Shown here piece after piece: positions 1-6,270 of a stretch of 7,891 bases of DNA. The stretch lies in contig JADGAO010000161.1 in assembly GCA_015231995.1 (NCBI GenBank), positions 1 through 7,891 of the forward strand, read 5' to 3'. The translations under genes were made by a program, and so were the position numbers. The stretch comes from Nitrospinota bacterium (GTDB taxonomy: Bacteria; Nitrospinota_A; UBA7883; JACRLM01). The notes beneath the pieces are model-generated. The model did not search any database, was not told the origin of the DNA, and saw only the letters and a list, made by a program, of their open reading frames with translations. Every line of letters starts with the position of its first letter. Positions within the stretch are counted from its first letter, which is position 1.

Positions 1-7
1 CCCCTCC

Positions 8-45
8 GGCGCGATGACGCGCCACCTCCCCTTTCTAAGAGGAGG
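8..45. repeat. Two adjacent hairpins at left edge
   Basis: Positions 8-13 and 18-23 form a perfect GGCGCG/CGCGCC stem around an ATGA tetraloop. Directly after it, 25-29 (CCTCC) pairs with 41-45 (GGAGG). No T-run follows either stem, so a standard intrinsic terminator is not well supported. It could be the edge of a dispersed palindromic repeat or a 3' end structure of a gene lying left of the window. Confidence 0.4.
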
Positions 46-163
46 GAAAAGGATGGCCCTTCGCTTCGTCCTGCAAAAGTACAAGAACACCCCGCCGAAC
101 GTCAATCCGATACTGGACGTTAACCGGCAAGCCCATCGGCAAAACACACACCGGCAAACGCTA

Positions 164-192
164 TTGACATTTCCGAAAAAATTTGATAGAAA
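164..192 (+). promoter_or_regulatory. Candidate sigma70 promoter for the cold-shock gene
   Basis: A perfect TTGACA -35 box at 164-169 is followed after 17 bases by TAGAAA at 187-192, a 4 of 6 match to TATAAT. The predicted start is near 199. The first real gene downstream on this strand is the cold-shock gene at 463, which would give it a leader of about 260 bases. A closer promoter could also exist, and I cannot exclude that this one serves an unannotated transcript. Confidence 0.5.
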
Positions 193-367
193 ACCGCTGG
201 AATTAGGGGATTTTTTTCAAAAAAGTTATTTGGCCGGATTCATCACCATTCCGTAAATGGGAATCCTTCAGGTTCAGAGGCGCCTCGCGTTTTAACGGCA
301 TTCCGCTTTCGTTCTAAAAAGAGCCATTGGGGCTGTTCCTGGCGGGATATCGGAAACGGAGGATATG

Positions 368-382
368 CCGGGCTCTGCCCGG
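368..382 (+). other. GC hairpin in cold-shock leader
   Basis: CCGGGC (368-373) and GCCCGG (377-382) form a perfect six-pair stem with a TCT loop, and a T-rich stretch (TTATTT) follows. It could be a weak terminator or a structural element of the leader. Confidence 0.35.
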
Positions 383-408
383 TTATTTAATGGGGGCGTT
401 TGACGGGG

Positions 409-437
409 GCGGTAGGCGCTCGCTCCCGCAGTTTTTT
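409..437 (+). terminator. Terminator-like hairpin just before the cold-shock gene
   Basis: GCGG at 409-412 pairs with CCGC at 426-429, and an inner AG/CT pairing follows after one mismatch. Two bases later comes a run of six T (432-437). This resembles an intrinsic terminator and lies only about 12 bases before the Shine-Dalgarno sequence of the gene at 463. If functional, it would either stop upstream transcription or act as an attenuator that must be read through. The stem is short and imperfect, so confidence is low. Confidence 0.3.
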
Positions 438-462
438 GTCCTTTTCTACAGGGGGTGTCAAA

Positions 463-666
463 ATGGCCAAGGGCAAGGTGAAATGGTTCAACAACGCCAA
501 AGGGTTCGGGTTCATCCACGAGGAGGACAAGGAAGACGATATTTTCGTCCACTATACGTCTATCGAAGGCGAGGGGTACAAAAGCCTTCAGGACGGTCAG
601 CCGGTTCAATTCGAGATTTTTGAGGGGCCAAAAGGCCTGCACGCAAAAAACGTGTTGAAAATCTAG
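463..666 (+). CDS. Cold-shock domain protein (CspA family)
   Basis: This encodes a 67-residue single cold-shock domain, the usual length of the CspA/CspC family. These are small cytoplasmic beta-barrel proteins that bind single-stranded RNA or DNA and act as RNA chaperones. The start of the domain (KGKVKWFNNAKGFGFI) carries the RNP1 motif KGFGFI at residues 13-18. The RNP2-type motif DIFVHY is at 26-31, and the C-terminal strand ends in HAKNVLKI. The ATG at 463 is chosen because AGGGGGTG (450-457) sits five bases before it and the family normally begins MAxGxVKWF; the open frame extends upstream to a TTG at 400 with no such support. The gene is alone on the plus strand and converges on the cyclase gene with a 38-base gap that shows no clear terminator. 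The long upstream leader suggests post-transcriptional control. Several csp paralogs may exist elsewhere, so no specific symbol is given. Confidence 0.96.
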   Translation: MAKGKVKWFNNAKGFGFIHEEDKEDDIFVHYTSIEGEGYKSLQDGQPVQFEIFEGPKGLHAKNVLKI

Positions 667-704
667 CTGGGGAAGTCTTCTGGGTTTTTCGGGAAAGGCG
701 CGGT

Positions 705-2771
705 TCAGACTGGCAGGAACTGGTATATCCGGTGAAGCCCGGTTATCCCTTTCAGCTCGAAGAACCCTATGAACCTGGATTTATAAGCCGGGTTCTTTTT
801 AATCTCGTTATAGGCCGCTTCTGTCAGCAGTATCCTGTCTTCCAGAGGGAACGCCTCGCTTGCGTCCGGGGCGCCGGGGCCAGGCACCATGGCCTCCTTC
901 TTAACGCCCTCCGCGCGGAACGTCATATTCACCGCCACTCCAACCCGGTCGTTGTTGGTGTCCACCCTGGTCTCTCCCTGGTTGACGGCGAATCGCAGTC
1001 CGATGCGGCGTTTTTTCTCGGTGGCGGCGTTACGTTCCGCCACTCTCTTTAGCGTGTCCACGGCCACTTGCAGGGCGTTTTCCACTCCATCGAACGTCAT
1101 CAGGTATCCGTCCCCGGTGCTTTTGGTGAACCGGACGCCTTCGTTGCGCGCCGCGTTCATTATGATCTCCGCGAACTCGTTCATGATGTTGAACGCGAAG
1201 TTGTCGCCGTAGGTGTCGGCAAGGTCGGTGGAGTTGCACAGGTCCGCCACCAGGATGGCCTCTGTGAAAACGTCCCCCTGCTTTACGGAGAGGGTGTTGA
1301 CGACCGGAGCCCTGCGCGGCGCTGGCCGGCTTGCCGAGCCGATCTCCTCGATCACGTCTTCTTTGAGCCACACCCGGCCCGTTTTTTCCCGCAATGTTTT
1401 CAGCGCGGCGCTTATCACCTCCGGGTCGTCGTCGAGGGCGGCCTGTTTGATAAGGCCCAGCGAATCCGGCTCGTCAATCGAAGCCACCGCCTCGATAGCC
1501 GCCAGCCTGATCTGCCGCTGGCCGTCCTTGAGCAGGGCTGAGAGCGGCTTTAACGCGGCTTTGGTCCCCATCTTTCCGAGGGCGGAGGGAAGAGCCCATT
1601 TGACCTCGCTGTCCGACGTCAGCTTTTCGAGGAGAGGTATTGCCCTGGGGTCGCCTATCAAGCCGAGGGCGGTAATCGCCTTCTCCCTCACCCACCAATC
1701 CTTGTCGCCGAGCAGGCCGATAAGCAGTTCGAAGGCCGCCTCGTCCTTGACTCTGCAGAAAAACTCCACAGCCGACCTGCGGACGTATTCATCGTTGTCG
1801 TTGAGAAGGCCCATTATCATCGAACTTATTTTCTCTCCACCCAGCGAGCTCAACGCGTCCGTGGCAATCTCGCGCACCCACCAGTCGCCGTCCTTGAGCG
1901 CCTTTACCAGCGCTCCGGCCGTTTTGGGATCCTTCAACCCGTTGAGGATGTCAACGGCGGCGCGCCGCAGGTTGACCGAGTCTTCCATGAGAAGCTCCAC
2001 GACCTTCGGGACAAGGGTGGAATCGGCGATGTTCATCACGGCGGCGGTGGACATCTGCCGCAGGATCATGTCTTCGCTTTTGACGAACGTTATCAGCATT
2101 TCCGCGTCTTTGCTCTCCCCTATCTCCCCCATCGCGTCAATGATGGCCTTGATGGCTCCGACATCCTTCTCCTTCGCCGCCACCTCGCGCAATTTGGGAA
2201 GCGTGGATTTGTCCTTTAGTTTGCAGATAGCCTCGATGGCCTTCCTGCGAACCCACGAATCGTTGTCGTCGAGCAGGGGGTAGATTGCGTCCGCCGCCCT
2301 GTCGGACTTGACGGACGTGAGGATATCCAGCGCAGTTTTTTTAACATCCCGGTTTTCGTGCCGGACGAAAGGGATGACCTTCGGGGCTATAGACGGGTCG
2401 TCAAACTCGACGAGAAGGTCAGCCGCGGATTTCCGGGCGACATGGTCGGGACTGCCCAACAGGTCGACAAGAGCGGGTATGGCCGCCAACCTGCCGTTTT
2501 TGGTTATGGTTTCCTTGTAAAGCTGGCGGACGTTCTCCTTGAGGTCGCTCAGGCCACGGATGTAGGTGGGGAGGCGGTCTTTCCTGTACATCCGGGCGAA
2601 AATTTCCGAGGCGTCGGCGTAGAGCAACCTGTTGTAGCGCAACTCGTCGGCTGTCATGGGGAGAACCATCTCCCCGTAAGAGTCGAGCTTGTCCAGCGCC
2701 CCCTTGCGCTCGCTCTTTTCCGCTTTCGGATACCGGGCGAGGATGGAGCCTATCTTGAATTTTTCAAACAT
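705..2771 (-). CDS. HEAT-repeat protein with class III adenylate cyclase domain
   Basis: A 688-residue protein with no signal peptide or membrane segment, so probably cytoplasmic. Residues about 105-465 form about twelve HEAT-like repeats of roughly 31 residues, recognisable by recurring D-x-D-x-W-V-R-x-x-A blocks (near 170, 294, 325 and 356). A Pro/Arg-rich linker (about 470-495) leads to a class III nucleotidyl cyclase domain (about 500-688). All key positions can be seen: metal-binding Asp510 and Asp554 (in STGDG), adenine-selecting Lys550 and Asp608, and transition-state Asn615 and Arg619 (VNMTFR). Lys plus Asp at the selecting positions predicts ATP, hence cAMP production, by a homodimer. 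HEAT arrays usually bind proteins, so this one may sense a partner and control the cyclase. The ATG at 2771 has no good Shine-Dalgarno sequence, so the start is moderately sure. A candidate promoter lies at 2871-2899. Confidence 0.9.
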   Translation of the reverse strand: MFEKFKIGSILARYPKAEKSERKGALDKLDSYGEMVLPMTADELRYNRLLYADASEIFARMYRKDRLPTYIRGLSDLKENVRQLYKETITKNGRLAAIPALVDLLGSPDHVARKSAADLLVEFDDPSIAPKVIPFVRHENRDVKKTALDILTSVKSDRAADAIYPLLDDNDSWVRRKAIEAICKLKDKSTLPKLREVAAKEKDVGAIKAIIDAMGEIGESKDAEMLITFVKSEDMILRQMSTAAVMNIADSTLVPKVVELLMEDSVNLRRAAVDILNGLKDPKTAGALVKALKDGDWWVREIATDALSSLGGEKISSMIMGLLNDNDEYVRRSAVEFFCRVKDEAAFELLIGLLGDKDWWVREKAITALGLIGDPRAIPLLEKLTSDSEVKWALPSALGKMGTKAALKPLSALLKDGQRQIRLAAIEAVASIDEPDSLGLIKQAALDDDPEVISAALKTLREKTGRVWLKEDVIEEIGSASRPAPRRAPVVNTLSVKQGDVFTEAILVADLCNSTDLADTYGDNFAFNIMNEFAEIIMNAARNEGVRFTKSTGDGYLMTFDGVENALQVAVDTLKRVAERNAATEKKRRIGLRFAVNQGETRVDTNNDRVGVAVNMTFRAEGVKKEAMVPGPGAPDASEAFPLEDRILLTEAAYNEIKKNPAYKSRFIGFFELKGITGLHRIYQFLPV

Positions 2772-2836
2772 GAATTCATTTCAAAAATCCGAAAAGGATT
2801 GCCCGCTCCGCATTTGAAAAACAACCACACACAGCG

Positions 2837-2877
2837 AAAAAAAACCTGACGCTTAAAAAGAACCAGTTTCTTTTTAA
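2837..2877 (-). terminator. AT-rich terminator-like hairpin after the radical SAM gene
   Basis: Read on the minus strand, TTAAAAAGAA (2877-2868) and TTCTTTTTAA (2862-2853) form a perfect ten-pair stem with a five-base loop. Eight bases later comes a run of eight T (2844-2837). It lies about 110 bases downstream of the radical SAM stop codon and would separate the cassette from the cyclase gene. The stem is almost all A-T pairs and the T-run is offset, which makes it a weak terminator candidate. Confidence 0.4.
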
Positions 2878-2899
2878 CGCATGTCCACTGCCAAGTCAA
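2871..2899 (-). promoter_or_regulatory. Candidate promoter for the HEAT-cyclase gene
   Basis: On the minus strand TTGACT (2899-2894) is followed after 17 bases by TAAAAA (2876-2871), a 4 of 6 match to TATAAT. It would give a leader of about 95 bases to the cyclase ATG at 2771. The -10 box lies inside one arm of the AT-rich hairpin, so the two calls compete for the same bases. Confidence 0.35.
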
Positions 2900-2949
2900 G
2901 GATGGCGAAGGGGAGGTATTGTAACAACGCCAGCCATATTCAAGCTCAA

Positions 2950-2995
2950 TGTCCCCTAAGCGGGTGGCAATGGTTGTCATAAGGCTTAGGCGACA
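2950..2995. repeat. Imperfect 13-base inverted repeat over radical SAM stop codon
   Basis: TGTCCCCTAAGCG (2950-2962) and the reverse complement of 2983-2995 (TGTCGCCTAAGCC) agree at 11 of 13 positions, with 20 bases between them. The right arm covers the stop codon of the radical SAM gene. In the minus-strand transcript this makes a long stem-loop at the end of the message. No T-run follows, so RNA 3' end protection or the boundary of an inserted segment are both possible. Confidence 0.45.
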
Positions 2996-3831
2996 GCCGA
3001 AGTTTTTCGCATCGAGAATAGGGGCTTTGCTATTTTCGGTTTATTGCGTTGCGAGCAATCGGTCATGGTGCCATTTTTAATATGCAAAGCTATGTTCGCG
3101 GTTTTGCAAAAACCGATTACTTCCTGGCTCAAACGGTCGTAATAATCTTTTTCCCTATTCAAATATTTAGTGACAAGGGCATTGTAGTTGAGACGCCCGA
3201 AGATGATTTTATCTGCAAATGCGATAGAGTCCAGAATTGCGCCGAAATCCTGATCCAGGATATTTGGCGTTGGATATGGCTCGATGCTGACCCATGTTTT
3301 AATCCCCCTTTTATGCAAAGCGTAAAGGCTCCTGATTCGCTCCTTATACGGGGCTGAAAATGGTTCCTGCTTTTCCCTGAACTGCTCATTCAGCGAAATT
3401 AAAGTTATTCCAAATTCATTCGCTCGACTTAGCGAGGCAAGCTCGACGGGTAACGTTCCCTTTGTGAGGGCTGTGCACTTTATGCTCGCATCATTGAGTG
3501 TCTTGATAAGCCGGACGCTTAAATCCGATATTTCCTTATAACCGTACATGAATGGGTCTGTGCTGAAACATAGATGGACAAATTTGATTTTATCCTTATG
3601 TTTCGGAATTTCTTTTTCTAGCAATTCAAGGGCATTTGAAACGATTTTCGGCTTAATCCACTCTTCATAAGTTTTAACCCTGCCAAACCTCTTGGCCATG
3701 AGCATTGCGTAGCAAGGATACAGGCATCCATGCGAGCAACCCTCGACATGGTTGATTGTGTAATCGCCGTATTCAACGCCTGTTTTGTAGAGAAGCGATT
3801 TTCTTTCGATATAGGCGCATATTTTATTCAT
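2986..3831 (-). CDS. SplB-like radical SAM protein with CX3CX3C motif (TcmP partner)
   Basis: A 281-residue protein resembling the spore photoproduct lyase-like branch of radical SAM enzymes (COG1533 type), which cut S-adenosylmethionine at a 4Fe-4S cluster to start radical chemistry. The cluster motif GCSHGCLYPCYA places cysteines at 32, 36 and 40. This is CX3CX3C, with one extra residue (Pro39) compared with the usual CX3CX2CYA. Further family-like blocks are CFSTDP (88-93), ALTKGTLP (about 121-128) and WVSIEPYPTP (180-189). The ATG at 3831 is preferred because it follows the TcmP stop after one base (TAGCATG), which suggests translational coupling; an in-frame start at 3870 would overlap TcmP by 38 bases. 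The gene is AT-rich like TcmP and unlike its neighbours. The substrate is unknown. I am confident of the superfamily, less so that it performs classical radical chemistry with this altered motif. Confidence 0.82.
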   Translation of the reverse strand: MNKICAYIERKSLLYKTGVEYGDYTINHVEGCSHGCLYPCYAMLMAKRFGRVKTYEEWIKPKIVSNALELLEKEIPKHKDKIKFVHLCFSTDPFMYGYKEISDLSVRLIKTLNDASIKCTALTKGTLPVELASLSRANEFGITLISLNEQFREKQEPFSAPYKERIRSLYALHKRGIKTWVSIEPYPTPNILDQDFGAILDSIAFADKIIFGRLNYNALVTKYLNREKDYYDRLSQEVIGFCKTANIALHIKNGTMTDCSQRNKPKIAKPLFSMRKTSAVA

Positions 3832-3832
3832 G

Positions 3833-5023
3833 CTAGCCACTTTTCCTAATGATAATTTTGTATTTGTCATATTCCATTGATGTTGCAGTTTTGCCGGTCT
3901 TTCTGGTTTTAGGAGGATATCTATCTATGACTAAGTAGGAATCTTTTTCCATTTGCTTGATCGTATCCTTATAATGTGATTCTGAAAAAGTGATCCCGTA
4001 CTTTTCGATCAATTCAACAATTAAACTCTTAAGAGGGATGCCGGAAATATTTGCAGATACAAAAGACAGAATGTCTTTTTTCAAATCAAAACCTTGCGAT
4101 AGCATTAAGTCTGGGAATTCAAAGTCAAGAAGGGGCAGTTGACCATTATTTTGCTGGTCAACTATTTCCTTCCATTTCTTATTCATGTTATCGGCCATAA
4201 GTATGATGCCGTCTTCGTGATTTGATCCGAAAACTAACCTATACTTGGGGAGATGGCTTGATTTAACCTTTATTGGAATATTAACGGTGTACAAATAAAT
4301 ATCTTTCAGTTTAGCGCTATACTCGGAAATGAACTTGTCTTCCGCTTGATAGAAATCAATTTTCCCGTTATAAAAATCATTCAAAATGTCCTGCCAGTAC
4401 GCCCCTCCAGCCACTGCGTCCATTTTCTCAATGCTATTAGCGGTATCGTCCATTTCATAATCATCAATTTCAATATCCTTAAGCTGATCGTCGCTCCTTG
4501 GCAATAATCGACACCCCTCTCTAAGGAATCCGGCAGAATTAAAATTCATAAGCATTTCATTGGAGAAAAATTTCTTGCTTTTGATCTGTTTGAAATTGCT
4601 GAAACTCAAACTCTTTATCCCATAGGGGTCAATGTAAAAAAAGACATTGCTAAGCGTATCCGCTGACAAGATATTTCCCAGATTATCTTCAAATGTCCCT
4701 GCCAAAACCTCGGCATTGAGATGTCCTGCCAAATTACTTTTCAAGTCGGAAAAGTATTTCTTCTCGATGAACACTCCTTTTACCCGATTTCTTGAAAAAG
4801 GGTTTCTCTGGATAGCGGTTTTGATGTGTGCGGCAATTATTAAAGGAGAACCATTTTCCCCGCTGTCGAACTTACCTTTCCCTGCAAAACAATCAAAAAT
4901 GATCAGAGGTTTGCCCGTTTTAGCTATCTTTGCGATATAGGGAATCAGATAGTAATCAAGAATTTTATCTTTAATAAGAGACCAGTTTTTTTTCTCTTTG
5001 AAGAAATTCTTAGTTTGCCCCAT
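3833..5023 (-). CDS. tcmP: Three-Cys-motif partner protein (TcmP family), methyltransferase-like
   Basis: A 396-residue cytoplasmic protein that I recognise as the TcmP family, named for occurring beside a protein with a three-cysteine motif. The gene next to it is such a protein. The N-terminal half looks like a class I S-adenosylmethionine methyltransferase fold: a motif I-like loop DCFAGKGKFDSGENGSP (44-60), an acidic strand end FIEKK (85-89), and FFYIDPYG (128-135), which resembles a DPPY-type catalytic loop, followed by EMLMNFN (156-162). A conserved block YRLVFGSNHEDGIILMADNM lies at 261-280. The last 85 residues resemble a winged helix, which suggests nucleic acid binding. The ATG at 5023 is chosen over an upstream in-frame GTG (5074) because a strong Shine-Dalgarno sequence ends six bases before it. 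Length is in the range I expect for the family. Catalysis and substrate are unproven. Low GC content points to horizontal transfer. Confidence 0.85.
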   Translation of the reverse strand: MGQTKNFFKEKKNWSLIKDKILDYYLIPYIAKIAKTGKPLIIFDCFAGKGKFDSGENGSPLIIAAHIKTAIQRNPFSRNRVKGVFIEKKYFSDLKSNLAGHLNAEVLAGTFEDNLGNILSADTLSNVFFYIDPYGIKSLSFSNFKQIKSKKFFSNEMLMNFNSAGFLREGCRLLPRSDDQLKDIEIDDYEMDDTANSIEKMDAVAGGAYWQDILNDFYNGKIDFYQAEDKFISEYSAKLKDIYLYTVNIPIKVKSSHLPKYRLVFGSNHEDGIILMADNMNKKWKEIVDQQNNGQLPLLDFEFPDLMLSQGFDLKKDILSFVSANISGIPLKSLIVELIEKYGITFSESHYKDTIKQMEKDSYLVIDRYPPKTRKTGKTATSMEYDKYKIIIRKSG

Positions 5024-5029
5024 TTCCAA

Positions 5030-5038
5030 CTCCCTCCT
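5030..5038 (-). promoter_or_regulatory. Strong ribosome binding site fixing the tcmP start
   Basis: On the minus strand AGGAGGGAG (5038-5030) lies six bases before the ATG at 5023. It is a near-perfect Shine-Dalgarno match and decides the start against the GTG at 5074, which lacks one. Confidence 0.8.
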
Positions 5039-5114
5039 CAACCCTGCAATCCCTAAAACGTCAACAGCCTTCACGCAGATTTTTCGCCCGCCTTAACCCC
5101 TCGTTAGTCTCAAA

Positions 5115-5143
5115 ATTATACTCCACCGAAACTAAAAGCGGAG
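5115..5143 (-). promoter_or_regulatory. Promoter of the tcmP/radical SAM cassette with overlapping inverted repeat
   Basis: A perfect TATAAT -10 box is read on the minus strand at 5120-5115, giving a start near 5108 and a leader of about 85 bases. No good -35 box sits at 16-18 bases upstream. Directly upstream, 5143-5138 (CTCCGC) can pair with 5126-5121 (GTGGAG), six pairs including one G-T. The lack of a -35 box and the repeat between would suit an activator- or repressor-controlled promoter, or a weak terminator for the sialidase-like gene upstream. Confidence 0.45.
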
Positions 5144-5179
5144 CTGACTGAAGTTCAAACCGAGTCCTTCTGTGGTTGC

Positions 5180-6253
5180 TCACCGTGTCTTGCCCATCTT
5201 CTCCTTCAACCATTCCACGTTAAACCAGACCCTTTTGAGCGTCGCGCGGTTATCGTGGGTCCAGACGATATGGATCATTCCATTTTTCGAGCGGGTCATC
5301 GCAGGGTAGTCGAACGACGCGGTCGTGTCCCCGGGGCGCGACTCCAGATCGGCGATTTTCCTGAAAGTCTCTCCCCCGTCCCCGGAGACTGCCAGCGACA
5401 ATGGGTTGCGCCCCTTTCTGGAATGGTTGTACGCCACCAGCACAACCCCTGCCTCCTCCACATACATCGCGCATATCCCCGCGCCGGGGTTGGGCAGGGT
5501 GGTCGCCGTGACCGGCGACCATGTCCTGCCGTTGTCCTTCGACCACGATCTTCTGATGAACTTATCGGTCTTGTCTCTCATCAAAAGCAGAAACCGCCCG
5601 TCCGCAAGCTTCACGGCGGTCGGCTGGATCGCGTCGGAATCGTCGAGGCTGGCGAAGGTTTTCTCCAAAGGGACGCCGTCCTTATGCTTTATCAACGCCG
5701 TGTAGGAGCCCACAAGCCCCGCCTCGTACCAGAAGTCCACGAACAACGGGACGAGCATTTCGTCCGGCCCCACCCGGACGGGCGGATTGCGCGGCAGGTT
5801 GCCCGGCCACGCCACAAGGTTTTTGCCTTCGCTCCATGTAAGGCCGCCGTCGCGGGACTGGGTGTAGTCAACCATCGCCCCGCTCCATCCGCCGAACCTG
5901 ACAGCGGCGAAAAACATCCATATCAAACCGCCGTCATCGCGGAACAGGGCCGTGTTGCCCACGGACTTGGTGTATGTCTTCGGGACGATAGTGAAAGGCG
6001 CGCTCCATTTCGCCGTAACAGGGTCGTGGATGGAGCCGTAAATCTCCGCGTCGGAATCCGTTTCCTCCTTCGCCGAAAACCATGTGGCAAGGAGTTTTCC
6101 GTTATCCGTCTCCACGATGGATGCGCCGTGCGGCCTGCCGTGAGATTTGGGGGGGAAAACGAAATCGGAGCCGAAAACCGGTTCCGAACATGCCGTCCTC
6201 GGCGACGGGAAACCCGCGACCAGGAAAGCCGTCAGAAAAAGGAGGCGGAGCAA
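5180..6253 (-). CDS. Secreted BNR/Asp-box sialidase-like protein
   Basis: A 357-residue protein resembling the predicted neuraminidase group (BNR_2 type, COG4692-like), six-bladed beta-propellers that cleave terminal sialic acid or act on other sugars. Three Asp-box motifs are visible: SRDGGLTW (133-140), SKDNGRTW (238-245) and SGDGGETF (290-297). Family-like blocks include HGASIVETDNGKLLATWF (42-59), IQPTAVKLADGRFLLLMR (209-226) and FDYPAM (314-319). The N-terminus is a signal peptide (hydrophobic stretch about 4-14), with cleavage probably around residues 21-23. Cys22 is a poor lipobox (RTAC). The TTG at 6253 is preferred because GGGGAG lies five bases before it, the signal peptide then begins at once, and it falls 17 bases after the glycosyltransferase stop. 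The ATG at 6322 would add 23 polar residues and overlap that gene by 52 bases. A RIP-type first arginine motif is not evident, so sialidase activity is uncertain. Confidence 0.83.
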   Translation of the reverse strand: MLRLLFLTAFLVAGFPSPRTACSEPVFGSDFVFPPKSHGRPHGASIVETDNGKLLATWFSAKEETDSDAEIYGSIHDPVTAKWSAPFTIVPKTYTKSVGNTALFRDDGGLIWMFFAAVRFGGWSGAMVDYTQSRDGGLTWSEGKNLVAWPGNLPRNPPVRVGPDEMLVPLFVDFWYEAGLVGSYTALIKHKDGVPLEKTFASLDDSDAIQPTAVKLADGRFLLLMRDKTDKFIRRSWSKDNGRTWSPVTATTLPNPGAGICAMYVEEAGVVLVAYNHSRKGRNPLSLAVSGDGGETFRKIADLESRPGDTTASFDYPAMTRSKNGMIHIVWTHDNRATLKRVWFNVEWLKEKMGKTR

Positions 6254-6258
6254 TTTTT

Positions 6259-6264
6259 CTCCCC
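6259..6264 (-). promoter_or_regulatory. Ribosome binding site supporting the TTG start of the sialidase-like gene
   Basis: GGGGAG (6264-6259 on the minus strand) is followed by five A and then TTG at 6253-6251. Spacing and position right after the upstream stop codon argue for this start over the ATG at 6322. Confidence 0.55.
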
Positions 6265-6270
6265 GACCCT

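Larger units (their letters stand above)
1..462. other. Gene-free left region and cold-shock gene leader
   Basis: I see no convincing protein gene here. The open frames that cross it have no family resemblance, and the best one (14-256, +) runs through the candidate promoter. The region holds two adjacent hairpins at 8-45, a TTGACA-type promoter at 164-192, a perfect 10-base palindrome at 277-286, a GC hairpin at 368-382, and a hairpin plus T-run at 409-437 just before the cold-shock ribosome binding site. If transcription starts near 199, the untranslated leader is about 260 bases. Long structured leaders are a known feature of some cold-shock genes. Confidence 0.55.

Noticed and set aside
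14..256. 80-codon plus-strand open frame at the left edge
   Set aside because: No family resemblance, no good ribosome binding site, and it runs through the TTGACA promoter and low-complexity T/A tracts.
667..704. Possible terminator between the cold-shock and cyclase genes
   Set aside because: A T-run is present but the only stem (GAAG/CTTC) has a one-base loop and cannot form a normal hairpin.
1213..2283. 356-codon plus-strand frame opposite the cyclase gene
   Set aside because: It is a Ser/Arg-rich shadow of the strongly supported HEAT-repeat coding frame on the other strand.
2750..2980. 76-codon minus-strand frame starting five bases after the radical SAM stop codon
   Set aside because: Its position suggests a third cassette gene, but it contains both the proposed terminator hairpin and the cyclase promoter, overlaps the cyclase start and has no recognisable composition or motif.
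5090..5110. attC-like look of the CTTAACCCCTCGTTAG stretch before the cassette
   Set aside because: It resembles integron recombination-site ends, but the RYYYAAC and GTTRRRY core patterns do not both fit and there is no matching partner arm or integrase in the window.
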